A stretch of DNA of 47,019 nt. It comes from Pseudomonadota bacterium (lineage in GTDB: Bacteria > Myxococcota_A > Polyangia > Fen-1088). Positions 7,502-15,996 of this stretch are shown here, piece after piece. Below the pieces are notes generated by a model. It saw only the letters and a list, made by a program, of their open reading frames with translations, was not told the origin of the DNA and made no database searches. The stretch is from the NCBI GenBank assembly GCA_017881315.1, contig JADGRB010000009.1, positions 1 through 47,019 of the forward strand, given 5' to 3'. Position 1 is the first letter of the stretch. Each line of letters opens with the position of its first letter. The translations under genes were made by a program, and so were the position numbers.

Positions 7502-8026
7502 ATGCGCTTTAAGATCAATGAGATCGGCACCGAGGGGCTGCCGGTGAACGTGACCGTGACGGCCGATTGGGTGGCCGCCGCTTGTCCCGATCTCGAGGCG
7601 CGTCCTGGTCCGTCCGGACTGACGCTGCGGGGCCGGCTCGACAAGACCGGCGACGACTACCTGCTGCGGGCCGAGCTGCGTGGCCCGATGGAGACGACCT
7701 GTGCGCGCTGTCTGGAGCCGGCGCGCCTGGCGCTCCAGCTGCCGCTCGCCGTGACGTTCGTCTCCGCCGATGCCGACGACGCGGATGACGACGAAGACCC
7801 GGATCTGGTGACCTTTCAGGGCGGAGAGATCGACGTCGGAGACGAAGTCCGCGACGAGATTCTGCTCGCGATTCCCATCAATCCGCTCTGCAAGACGGAT
7901 TGCCTGGGTCTGTGCGGCGTGTGCGGAGGCAATCGCAACCTCGTCGCCTGCGGTTGCCGGACCGAGACCGCGCCCTCCGTGCGTCTCGCGGCGCTCGCCA
8001 AGATCAAGCTGCCAACCCAACACTAG
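7502..8026 (+). CDS. yceD: YceD/DUF177 family 23S rRNA accumulation protein
   Basis: A 174-residue member of the DUF177 family, needed for 23S rRNA accumulation in the organisms where it has been studied. Family markers are the central CARCLEP and the C-terminal cluster CKTDCLGLCGVCGGN, a putative zinc site, with an acidic loop (DADDADDDEDPD) between them. It is followed 13 nt later by rpmF (ribosomal protein L32), the standard neighbour of yceD in bacteria. A promoter lies directly upstream, so this gene probably heads the transcript running into the fatty-acid genes. Confidence 0.93.
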   Translation: MRFKINEIGTEGLPVNVTVTADWVAAACPDLEARPGPSGLTLRGRLDKTGDDYLLRAELRGPMETTCARCLEPARLALQLPLAVTFVSADADDADDDEDPDLVTFQGGEIDVGDEVRDEILLAIPINPLCKTDCLGLCGVCGGNRNLVACGCRTETAPSVRLAALAKIKLPTQH

Positions 8027-8039
8027 AAAGGTACGTACG

Positions 8040-8234
8040 ATGGCCGTTCCGAAGCGAAGACAGTCCAAATCCCGATCCGCGATCCGGCGCGCGCAGGTCA
8101 TGAAGTTGCCGGTGCCGAACTACGTTCCCTGCCCCCGCTGCGGCGAGCCGAAGCTGACGCACCGGATGTGCGCGGGTTGCGGTTACTACAAGGACCGGCT
8201 GGTGATCGAGCCCAAGGAAGAAGAGCAAGCGTGA
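8040..8234 (+). CDS. rpmF: 50S ribosomal protein L32
   Basis: A 64-residue zinc-ribbon ribosomal protein beginning MAVPKRRQSKSR, the conserved L32 start. The four zinc cysteines are in CPRC and CAGC, so this is the zinc-containing (C+) form. An AAAGG Shine-Dalgarno lies 8 nt upstream. It sits between yceD and plsX, the classical order that links ribosome and lipid synthesis. Confidence 0.98.
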   Translation: MAVPKRRQSKSRSAIRRAQVMKLPVPNYVPCPRCGEPKLTHRMCAGCGYYKDRLVIEPKEEEQA

Positions 8235-8290
8235 CGCGCCGGCCATCGGCATCGGATCGCGGCGACCGAGGTCGCTGAGGTCCCGCGATC

Positions 8291-9358
8291 ATGCCGCGTA
8301 TTGCCGTCGATGCCATGGGGTCCGACGCCGCACCTCGCGTAGAGGTGGAGGGTGTCGTGGCCGCCGTGCGCGCGCGCGGCATGGAGGTGATCCTGGTCGG
8401 CGACGAGACGCGCCTGCGCGCCGAGCTCGACGCCGTTGGCGCCAAGCGTGAGCCGATCGTGGTGCGCCACGCGCCGGACGTCATCACCATGCACGACTCG
8501 CCGTCGATGGCGGTCAAACAGAAGAAGAAATCCTCCATGCGGGTCTGCTTCGACCTGGTGAAGGCGGGCGAGGCCGACGCGGTGGTCTCCGCCGGCAACT
8601 CCGGCGCCATGATGGCCTGCGGGATGTTCGTGCTCGGTCGCCTTCCGGGCGTCGAACGCCCGGCCATCGTGACGACGTTTCCGACGCGGGCCGGGGAGTG
8701 CGCGCTGCTCGACATGGGCGCCAACGTCGATCCCAAGCCGGCGGTGCTGGCGCAGTTCGGGGTCCTCGGCGCCGTATACGCGCGGCTCCTGCACGGCAAG
8801 ACGCGACCCAAGGTGGGACTCCTGTCGAACGGTTCGGAGGAGCACAAGGGGACACCGCTCACCCGCGAGGCTCATCAGATCCTGGCGCGCGCCGACTCGG
8901 CGGCCAACACCGACTTCAGCTACGTCGGCTACGTCGAAGGGCGCGACATCTTCAAGGGCGAGGTCGACGTGGTCGTCACCGACGGATTCACCGGCAACGT
9001 GGTGCTCAAGTGCGTGGAGGGCGCGGCCGAGACCATGCTCGGGATGGTGCGCGAGGAGGTCTCGCGCTCTGGGATCCTGGCCAAGGTCGGTGCGGCGCTG
9101 ATGACCGGCGCGCTCCGGCGCCTCCGCAAGCGGACCGACTACGCCGAGCACGGCGGCGCGCCGCTGCTGGGCGTCGACGGGATCGCGCTCATCTGTCACG
9201 GCGGGTCGACCGTCCCGGCGATCAAGAACGCGGTCTATGTCGCCGATCGCTTCGCGCAGATCGGGCTCGGCAAGGAGCTGTCCGCCGCCGTCGCGCGCAA
9301 CCTTTTCCTGTGGGAAGGGGCGCCCCCCGGCGCATCGGGCGCCGAGGCAATCTCGTGA
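8291..9358 (+). CDS. plsX: Phosphate acyltransferase PlsX
   Basis: A 355-residue peripheral membrane enzyme that converts acyl-ACP and phosphate into acyl-phosphate, the donor for PlsY in phosphatidic acid synthesis. Recognisable PlsX blocks include IAVDAMGSD at the N-terminus, SAGNSGAMMA, LLSNGSEEHKG and DGFTGNVVLK. The length matches the family. The stop overlaps the fabH start as GTGA. It lies between rpmF and fabH, as in many bacteria. Confidence 0.96.
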   Translation: MPRIAVDAMGSDAAPRVEVEGVVAAVRARGMEVILVGDETRLRAELDAVGAKREPIVVRHAPDVITMHDSPSMAVKQKKKSSMRVCFDLVKAGEADAVVSAGNSGAMMACGMFVLGRLPGVERPAIVTTFPTRAGECALLDMGANVDPKPAVLAQFGVLGAVYARLLHGKTRPKVGLLSNGSEEHKGTPLTREAHQILARADSAANTDFSYVGYVEGRDIFKGEVDVVVTDGFTGNVVLKCVEGAAETMLGMVREEVSRSGILAKVGAALMTGALRRLRKRTDYAEHGGAPLLGVDGIALICHGGSTVPAIKNAVYVADRFAQIGLGKELSAAVARNLFLWEGAPPGASGAEAIS

Positions 9359-10350
9359 TTCGAAGTCGCATCGTCGGGACCGGTCGCGCCGTCCCGACGA
9401 AGGTTCTGACCAACGCCGATCTGATGCGGATGGTCGACACCTCCGACGCCTGGATCGTCGAGCGCACCGGCATTCGAGAGCGACACATCCTGGAGCCGTC
9501 GCTGGCGGCCAGCGACCTTGCGACCGAGGCCGGTCGGAAGGCTTGTGACAAGGCCGGCATCGCCCCGGCGCTGGTCGACTGCATCATCGTCGGGACGGTC
9601 ACCGGCGACTGCCCCTTTCCGTCGACCGCGACCTTCGTCCAGAAGAAGCTGGGGGCCCGGCCGGGCAGCTGCGCGTTCGATCTCTCGGCGGCCTGCGCCG
9701 GGTTTCTCTACGGGATGTCGATCGCCGACGCGTTCCTGCGCGTGGGGCAGTTCAAGCACGTGCTCGTGATCGGCGTCGAGGTCCTCTCGCGCATCACCGA
9801 CTGGACCGATCGCGGAACCTGCATCCTGTTCGGCGACGGGGCCGGCGCCGTGCTCATGACCGCGGGCGACGACGGGGGCGCCAGCCCGCGCGGCCTGCTA
9901 TCGACCCATCTTTTCGCCGACGGCGGCCTCACCGACATCCTGCTCCAGCCGATCGGCGGGAGCCGCGAGCCGGCCACGCCGGAGAACCTGGCCACCAAGC
10001 GCCACTTCATCCAGATGAACGGCCGGGAGGTCTACAAGCACGCCGTTCGCAACATGGCGGCAGGCGCGCGAACGGCGCTGGAGGTCAATGGCCTCAAGGC
10101 CGACGACGTCGCCTGGGTAGTCGCCCATCAAGCGAACATCCGGATCCTGGAGGGCGTCTCGGATCGGGTCGGGATTCCGATGTCCCGTTTCTTCACCAAC
10201 GTCGATCGCTACGGGAACACCTCGTCGGCGTCGGTCCCCACCGCCCTCGACGAGGCCCTCGAGATGGGCAAGATCAAGCAGGGCGATCTGCTGCTGTTCG
10301 CGGCGCTCGGCGGCGGTCTCACCTGGGCCTCGGCTGCGGTGAGGTGGTGA
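9355..10350 (+). CDS. fabH: 3-oxoacyl-ACP synthase III (KAS III)
   Basis: A 331-residue initiating condensing enzyme that joins an acyl-CoA primer to malonyl-ACP. The Cys-His-Asn triad is visible: Cys in DLSAACAGF, His in VAHQANIRI and Asn in YGNTSSASVP. The GTG at 9355 overlaps the plsX stop (GTGA) and gives an N-terminus (VIRSRIVGTG) that fits the family. The longer ORF-track start is therefore a shadow extension. Primer preference cannot be read from the sequence. Confidence 0.96.
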   Translation: MIRSRIVGTGRAVPTKVLTNADLMRMVDTSDAWIVERTGIRERHILEPSLAASDLATEAGRKACDKAGIAPALVDCIIVGTVTGDCPFPSTATFVQKKLGARPGSCAFDLSAACAGFLYGMSIADAFLRVGQFKHVLVIGVEVLSRITDWTDRGTCILFGDGAGAVLMTAGDDGGASPRGLLSTHLFADGGLTDILLQPIGGSREPATPENLATKRHFIQMNGREVYKHAVRNMAAGARTALEVNGLKADDVAWVVAHQANIRILEGVSDRVGIPMSRFFTNVDRYGNTSSASVPTALDEALEMGKIKQGDLLLFAALGGGLTWASAAVRW

Positions 10351-11327
10351 GCGTGACGCCGGCGGGCGCGATCGCCTTTCTCTTCCCTGGCCAAGGCTCC
10401 CAGAAAGTGGGAATGGGCCGGGACCTCTGCGAAGCGCACGCCGAGGCGCGCGCGGTTTTCGCCGAGGCGGACGCCGCTCTCGGCTTCGCTCTGTCGAAGA
10501 TCTGCTTCGAGGGTCCGGAGTCGGATCTGCTGCTCACCGCGAACGCCCAACCCGCGATCCTGGCCACCAGCATCGCCGCCCTGCGCGTGCTCGCCGCGCG
10601 ATCGCCGGTGCCGCCGCTGGCGGTCGCCGGACACTCGCTCGGTGAGTACAGCGCGCTGGTGGCGGCCGGGGCCCTGCGTTTCGATGACGCCGTTCGCCTG
10701 GTCCACCTGCGCGGCAAGTTCATGCAGGAGGCGGTGCCGCCGGGCGTGGGCGCGATGGCGGCGATCCTGGGCCTCGGCGCGCAAGAGGTCGACGCGGTCT
10801 GCCGCGAGGTCGCCGGCGACGAGGTGGTCAGTCCCGCCAACCTGAACGGCGGCGGGCAGGTGGTGATCGCGGGTCACGCGGCGGCCGTCGCGCGCGCCTG
10901 CGTGGCGGCCAAGGCCCGCGGCGCCAAGCGCGCCATTTCGCTGGCCGTGAGCGCCCCCTTCCATTGCGCGCTCATGCAGCCGGCCGCCGATCGGCTCGCG
11001 CGCGAGCTGGAGCAAGTCGAGATCACGGCGCCCGCCTGGCCGATCGTCACCAACGTCGAGGCCGAGCCCAACTCCGACCCCGCGCGCGTACGCGAGCTGC
11101 TGACGCGCCAGGTGACCGCGCCCGTTCGCTGGGAGGAGTCGGTTCAGCGGCTCAGCGCGATGGGCGTGGCCAGCGCCGTCGAGGTCGGTTTCGGGAATGT
11201 GCTGGCGGGCCTGGTGCGCCGGATCGCGCCCGCCCTCCCGGTTCATGCGGCGGGCGACGTCGATTCGATCGCGGCGCTGGCGGGCCTCGGCTGCGGGGCG
11301 GTGCCGAAGGAGCAACGCCATGCGTGA
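10347..11327 (+). CDS. fabD: Malonyl-CoA:ACP transacylase
   Basis: A 326-residue transacylase that loads malonyl onto ACP. FPGQGSQ near the N-terminus, the nucleophile serine in [10 protein letters not shown] and the catalytic histidine in APFHCALM are all present. Of three consecutive in-frame GTG codons (10344, 10347, 10353), 10347 is preferred because it makes a GTGA overlap with the fabH stop. The 3' end overlaps fabG by 8 bp and contains its ribosome binding site (AAGGAG near 11308). Confidence 0.95.
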   Translation: MSVTPAGAIAFLFPGQGSQKVGMGRDLCEAHAEARAVFAEADAALGFALSKICFEGPESDLLLTANAQPAILATSIAALRVLAARSPVPPLAVAGHSLGEYSALVAAGALRFDDAVRLVHLRGKFMQEAVPPGVGAMAAILGLGAQEVDAVCREVAGDEVVSPANLNGGGQVVIAGHAAAVARACVAAKARGAKRAISLAVSAPFHCALMQPAADRLARELEQVEITAPAWPIVTNVEAEPNSDPARVRELLTRQVTAPVRWEESVQRLSAMGVASAVEVGFGNVLAGLVRRIAPALPVHAAGDVDSIAALAGLGCGAVPKEQRHA

Positions 11328-12072
11328 GCTCGAAGGCAAGGTCGCGCTCATCACCGGCGGATCGCGCGGCATCGGGCGCGCCATCGGGATCGCGCTCGGG
11401 AGTCTGGGCGCCAAGGTGGTGCTGAACTACACCGCCAACGAGACCGCCGCCAACGAGGCCGCCGCCGCGGTCGGCGCGGCGGGCGGCGTGGCGGTCACCA
11501 AGCGTTTCGACGTGGCCGACGCCACCGCGGTCGAGGCCGCCTTCAAGGAGGTGATCGGCGCGGAAGGGGGATTGCACATCCTCGTCAACAACGCCGGCGT
11601 CGCGGTCAACGCACTGGTCCTGGGGGGCAAGGACGCGGACTGGAAGCGGGCGATCGACGTCAATCTGAACGGGACATACTATTGCTGTCGGGCCGCGCTG
11701 CGCGCGCTCATGAAGGCCCGCGAGTCCGGGCGCATCATCAACATCACCTCCATCACCGCCGAGAGCGGCTCGGCGGGACAGGCCCCGTACGTGGCGGCGA
11801 AGGCCGGGATCATCGGCCTCACCAAGACACTGGCGCGCGAGTACGCCTCGCGGGGCATCACCGTCAACGCCGTGTCACCCGGCTACATAGAAACCGACAT
11901 GACGGCCAGCGAGCTGCCGGAGGCGCGGCGCGCGGACCTCCTCAAGACGATTCCGCTGGGGCGCGTCGGAAAACCGGACGAGGTCGCGGCCGCCGTCGCG
12001 TATCTTGCTAGTCGGGGCGCGGCCTACGTCACCGGGCAAGTCTTGCGCGTCAACGGCGGACTTTTAATGTAA
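11320..12072 (+). CDS. fabG: 3-oxoacyl-ACP reductase
   Basis: A 250-residue short-chain dehydrogenase that carries out the first reduction of each elongation cycle using NADPH. The nucleotide motif TGGSRGIG, the NNAG motif, the Ser in ITSITAESG, the YVAAK catalytic pair and the C-terminal RVNGGLLM are all conserved FabG features. The ATG overlaps the end of fabD by 8 bp and has an AAGGAG site at proper spacing. The gene directly precedes acpP. Confidence 0.96.
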   Translation: MRELEGKVALITGGSRGIGRAIGIALGSLGAKVVLNYTANETAANEAAAAVGAAGGVAVTKRFDVADATAVEAAFKEVIGAEGGLHILVNNAGVAVNALVLGGKDADWKRAIDVNLNGTYYCCRAALRALMKARESGRIINITSITAESGSAGQAPYVAAKAGIIGLTKTLAREYASRGITVNAVSPGYIETDMTASELPEARRADLLKTIPLGRVGKPDEVAAAVAYLASRGAAYVTGQVLRVNGGLLM

Positions 12073-12136
12073 GGTACGCCGCTCATCCGCCCGAAACACG
12101 TGTCGAAACACAAGTCAGCGAGAGGACAGACAGACC

Positions 12137-12376
12137 ATGGCCGAAGATTTTGAAGACAGGGTCAAGAAGATCATCATCGAGCAGCTCGAGGTGTCGCCCG
12201 ACAAGGTGAAGCCCGAAGCCTCGTTCGCCGAAGACCTGAAGGCCGACTCCCTGGCGGTCGTCGAGCTGGTGCTGGCGCTGGAAGAAAATTTCAAGATCGA
12301 GATTCCCGACGAGGACACCGAGAAGATCAAGACTGTCGGGGACGCCATCAACTACATCAAGTCGCACGCGAAGTAA
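12137..12376 (+). CDS. acpP: Acyl carrier protein
   Basis: A 79-residue acidic helical protein. The phosphopantetheine attachment serine is in the DSL motif ([10 protein letters not shown]). The length and the pattern of helices are those of the fatty-acid ACP. The Shine-Dalgarno GAGAGGA precedes the ATG. The 64-bp gap after fabG is the largest in the fab cluster and contains a short direct repeat CGAAACAC (12092-12099, 12104-12111). It could hold an extra promoter, as ACP is needed in high amounts. Confidence 0.98.
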   Translation: MAEDFEDRVKKIIIEQLEVSPDKVKPEASFAEDLKADSLAVVELVLALEENFKIEIPDEDTEKIKTVGDAINYIKSHAK

Positions 12377-12412
12377 GCAACGCGGCCGTCGCCGCTCGGG
12401 AGAAAATCGCGA

Positions 12413-13657
<1,245 letters not shown>

Positions 13658-13661
13658 ATCC

Positions 13662-13725
13662 GGGACCCTGGGAGGGTCCCGGGCCTCCCGCGAAGAACTC
13701 CGGCGGGCAAAGCCCGCCTCCGTTC
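13662..13725. repeat. Dispersed copy of the two-hairpin repeat; likely bidirectional terminator
   Basis: A single diverged copy of the 80-bp unit seen at 1-207. It keeps both structures: GGGACCCT-GGG-AGGGTCCC (13662-13680) and a second 31-nt hairpin (13695-13725) with core GGCGGGC-AAA-GCCCGCC. The outer pairs of the second hairpin changed from GAGT/ACTC to GAAC/GTTC, which preserves pairing. It lies between the convergent 3' ends of fabF and the DUF2934 gene. There is no T-run. Confidence 0.8.
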
Positions 13726-13741
13726 ACGCGACCAGGCGCGC

Positions 13742-13957
13742 CTAGCTCTTGAGCTCGGCTTCGGCGCGAACCCAGTCTTGGCTGGCATAGCCGTCGACCG
13801 CGCCGCGTTCGAGGTAGAGCTCGTAGGATCGCTTGGCGATCTGATCGTGGGTAGGAGCCGGCGTGGCCGCGACCGCCGCCTTGCTTGGCGCCGCCTTGAC
13901 CGCTTTTGGTGCCGAGACCTTGTCCCCCTTCACTGTCTTCCGCCCGGTGGTTTTCAT
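13742..13957 (-). CDS. DUF2934 domain small protein
   Basis: A 71-residue protein. An N-terminal Lys/Ala-rich, probably disordered tail (about 1-38) is followed by a DUF2934 motif with the pattern IAKRSYELYLERG...DWVRAEAEL. The domain's function is not established. The ATG at 13957 is preferred over the track's start at 14089: the extra N-terminal sequence is Cys/Arg-rich shadow translation, and a promoter-like element lies in between. No Shine-Dalgarno is visible, and the -10 element sits 8 nt from the ATG, so a leaderless transcript is possible. Confidence 0.75.
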   Translation of the reverse strand: MKTTGRKTVKGDKVSAPKAVKAAPSKAAVAATPAPTHDQIAKRSYELYLERGAVDGYASQDWVRAEAELKS

Positions 13958-13965
13958 GAACCGAT

Positions 13966-13994
13966 CATATAAAGCGGTCGGTCGCCGCGTGCAA
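13966..13994 (-). promoter_or_regulatory. Promoter-like element for the DUF2934 gene
   Basis: Read on the minus strand, TTGCAC (13994-13989) is followed 17 bp later by TATATG (13971-13966). The -10 ends 8 nt before the ATG at 13957, so transcription would begin at or just before the start codon. Confidence 0.45.
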
Positions 13995-14055
13995 AAAAAA
14001 CTGCCACAAAAAAGCTTCCAAACGGGCCCCCGGCGTCCCGTCGACCTGCCCGATA

Positions 14056-14094
14056 CGTTCGGGTGACACTTCGGAAACGTTCGGCCCACACTTC
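14056..14094. repeat. Tandem 17-bp direct repeat, 22-bp period
   Basis: CGTTCGG-N3-ACACTTC occurs at 14056-14072 and again at 14078-14094, with 14 of 17 bases identical and a 22-bp period, about two helical turns. It lies about 60 bp upstream of the -35 of the DUF2934 promoter and directly after the coding region of the next gene. This placement suits a pair of same-face binding sites for a regulator. Confidence 0.6.
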
Positions 14095-14402
14095 TAGGTG
14101 GCGCTGGCCTCGGCGGAGAGCAGCTCGTCTTCCTCTTCCAGCTCGTCGACGATCGCCACGATCAGGCGGGCGGCCAGCTCCCGCGGTCGGCCCACCGTAC
14201 CGGCCATGATCTCGGCGAGGGTGAACGACCAGCGTCGATCGCGCATCGCCCAGTCCAAAATTTCGAGCGGCGCCTCGATGCGCCGCCGCGCCATCTCGTG
14301 CATTTGCGTTTGCGGCTGTCGCCCGAAAGGTCCTGGCGTGCGTCGCTCCGCCTGGAGATCACGGATGAGACCGGTGAGCTGCTGCGGTTCGGGCTTCTCC
14401 AC
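14094..14402 (-). CDS. Small hypothetical protein
   Basis: A 102-residue protein that I do not recognise. It is mostly polar and predicted helical, with segments such as EPQQLTGLIRDLQ, APLEILDWAMRDRRW and ELAARLIVAIVDELEEEDE; the C-terminus is acidic. No signal peptide or cysteine motif is seen. The GTG at 14402 is chosen because an excellent Shine-Dalgarno (GAGGAGGT, 14413-14406) lies just upstream; the longer ORF-track version adds an Arg-rich stretch without a better start. The stop overlaps the last base of the tandem direct repeat. The 182 bp upstream (14403-14584) hold no gene that I can see. Confidence 0.6.
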   Translation of the reverse strand: MEKPEPQQLTGLIRDLQAERRTPGPFGRQPQTQMHEMARRRIEAPLEILDWAMRDRRWSFTLAEIMAGTVGRPRELAARLIVAIVDELEEEDELLSAEASAT

Positions 14403-14584
14403 GGGACCTCCTCGAAAGTTGCCACGAGGTCGAGATCGCAAAGGGACGGAAAAGCGAAACGAGAATCTAGGTGACCCAGAACGGTCAGAGTCTTCGATCG
14501 ACAATTTTCGTCGGGAGATTTCTTTCCGAGTCGAAAGCCATTTCATCACTTTCGGAACGCGGCGGCCACATGAATCGACGCGGC

Positions 14585-15964
14585 TCAGCCGGCGACCGCG
14601 GCTTCGACCGCCGAGATGGATTTTGGGATCGCATCGGTCAGGACCTCGCGGCCGCTCTCGGTGACCAGCACGTCGTCTTCTATCCGGATTCCGCGGACAT
14701 CGGCGAAGGCCGCCAGGCGCTTGCGGTCGAGCCGGTCGCCCGCCACGCGGGTCAGCGCCTCATCCTCGAGAATGGCCGGCGCCAGGTAGATTCCGGGTTC
14801 GATCGTGATCGCCATTCCCGGCTGGAGATCGCGGTCTAAACGCAGCGCACGCAAGCCGAATTCCTTGGCGCGCTCGCGGCCCGGGGCGTAGCCGGCGCGA
14901 TCGCCAAGATCCTCCATGTCGTGGACGTCCAGCCCCAGCAGATGGCCGATCCCGTGGGGGAAGAGCAGCGCGACGACGCCGTCGGCGGCGAGCTCGATCG
15001 GATTGCCCCGCAGGATGCCCAGATCGACCAGGCCGGAGGCCAGGCTCTGGGCGGCCAGCAGGTGGACGTTGCGGTAGCGCGTCCCGGGCGTCACCCCGGC
15101 GATCGCGCGTCGTTGCGCTTCGAGGACCACCTCGTAGAGCTCGCGCTGGGTGGACGAAAAGTGACCTGAGACCGGCCAGGTGCGCGTCACGTCGCCGGCC
15201 CAGCCGCCCGGCGTCTCGGCCCCGACGTCCGCCAGCAGCAGATCGCCATCGCAAAGCTCGTGATCGTAACGCTCGCTGTGCAGGACCTCTCCGTGGGGCG
15301 TCACGATCGAAGGGTAGGCGCAGGTCATACCGCGTGCGATGAACACAGACTCCATCGCGGCCCGGACGGCGGACGCCGTACGACCTGGGCGGGTCGCCGC
15401 CATCCCGGCGCGGTGCGCCTCGGCGGTCGCCTCCGCGGCAAGTCGGAGCTCGGCCACGGCGGCCGCATCGTGGTGCAGCCGCAGCTCGATCATCGCGTCG
15501 GCGAGTGGGGCGTCCAGCACGTCGATGACACCGCGGCGGATCTCTCGCCCGAGAAGGCGGCTCTGCTCGAGGCAGGTCTCCACGTCGGGCGCGGAGAGTG
15601 TGGCCACGGCCCGACCGCGCACGCTGGCCGGCAGCCGGGCCAGGGGTCGCACCGGACAGCCGGTCGCGGCCGCCACGTCTTCGAATGACGGGGGGACTCC
15701 CTCCCACAGCGCCTGGTCGGGCTGTGGTTCGGGCAGATAGAGCGTGAACGCGGCGCCGTCGTAGACCGCGACCGCCCCCCGCAGCGGTTGTCCGAAGAGG
15801 TACAAGAAATGGCTGCTGGCGCGGTATGGGTAGAGGTTCGCCGCGTAGTTGCGGGGGCGCGGCAGGCCGGCCGCGATCAACGCGGGGCGCTTGCCGAGCA
15901 GCGTCGCCAACCGTGCCCGCCGCGCCTCGTGCGCCTGCCGGCTCTGCGAATCGAAGGGGGGCAT
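14585..15964 (-). CDS. Xaa-Pro aminopeptidase (aminopeptidase P, M24B)
   Basis: A 459-residue metallopeptidase that removes N-terminal residues before proline. An N-terminal AMP_N domain (RASSHFLYLFG region, about 1-150) precedes the pita-bread M24 domain. The five metal ligands fit: Asp in LLADVGAET and in GDVTRTWP, His in HGIGHLLGLDVHD, Glu in TIEPGIYL and Glu in IRIEDDVLV. The ATG at 15964 is the natural family start; the track's long ORF runs into hrpB sequence. It follows hrpB by 32 bp. A TATACT element 6 nt before the ATG suggests its own leaderless promoter. Confidence 0.93.
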   Translation of the reverse strand: MPPFDSQSRQAHEARRARLATLLGKRPALIAAGLPRPRNYAANLYPYRASSHFLYLFGQPLRGAVAVYDGAAFTLYLPEPQPDQALWEGVPPSFEDVAAATGCPVRPLARLPASVRGRAVATLSAPDVETCLEQSRLLGREIRRGVIDVLDAPLADAMIELRLHHDAAAVAELRLAAEATAEAHRAGMAATRPGRTASAVRAAMESVFIARGMTCAYPSIVTPHGEVLHSERYDHELCDGDLLLADVGAETPGGWAGDVTRTWPVSGHFSSTQRELYEVVLEAQRRAIAGVTPGTRYRNVHLLAAQSLASGLVDLGILRGNPIELAADGVVALLFPHGIGHLLGLDVHDMEDLGDRAGYAPGRERAKEFGLRALRLDRDLQPGMAITIEPGIYLAPAILEDEALTRVAGDRLDRKRLAAFADVRGIRIEDDVLVTESGREVLTDAIPKSISAVEAAVAG

Positions 15965-15970
15965 CGCCCC

Positions 15971-15976
15971 AGTATA
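15971..15976 (-). promoter_or_regulatory. TATACT -10-like element before the aminopeptidase P gene
   Basis: On the minus strand TATACT ends 6 nt before the ATG at 15964. No good -35 was found. The spacing would give a leaderless mRNA. Confidence 0.35.
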
Positions 15977-15996
15977 GACGTGCCCCAGGCCACCCT

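Noticed and set aside
5806-7644. 612-residue minus-strand ORF
   Set aside because: It is antisense to mlaD, which has clear family motifs; low-complexity composition typical of a shadow frame.
12092-12111. CGAAACAC direct repeat before acpP as an operator
   Set aside because: Only 8 bp repeated with a 12-bp period; too weak to support on its own.
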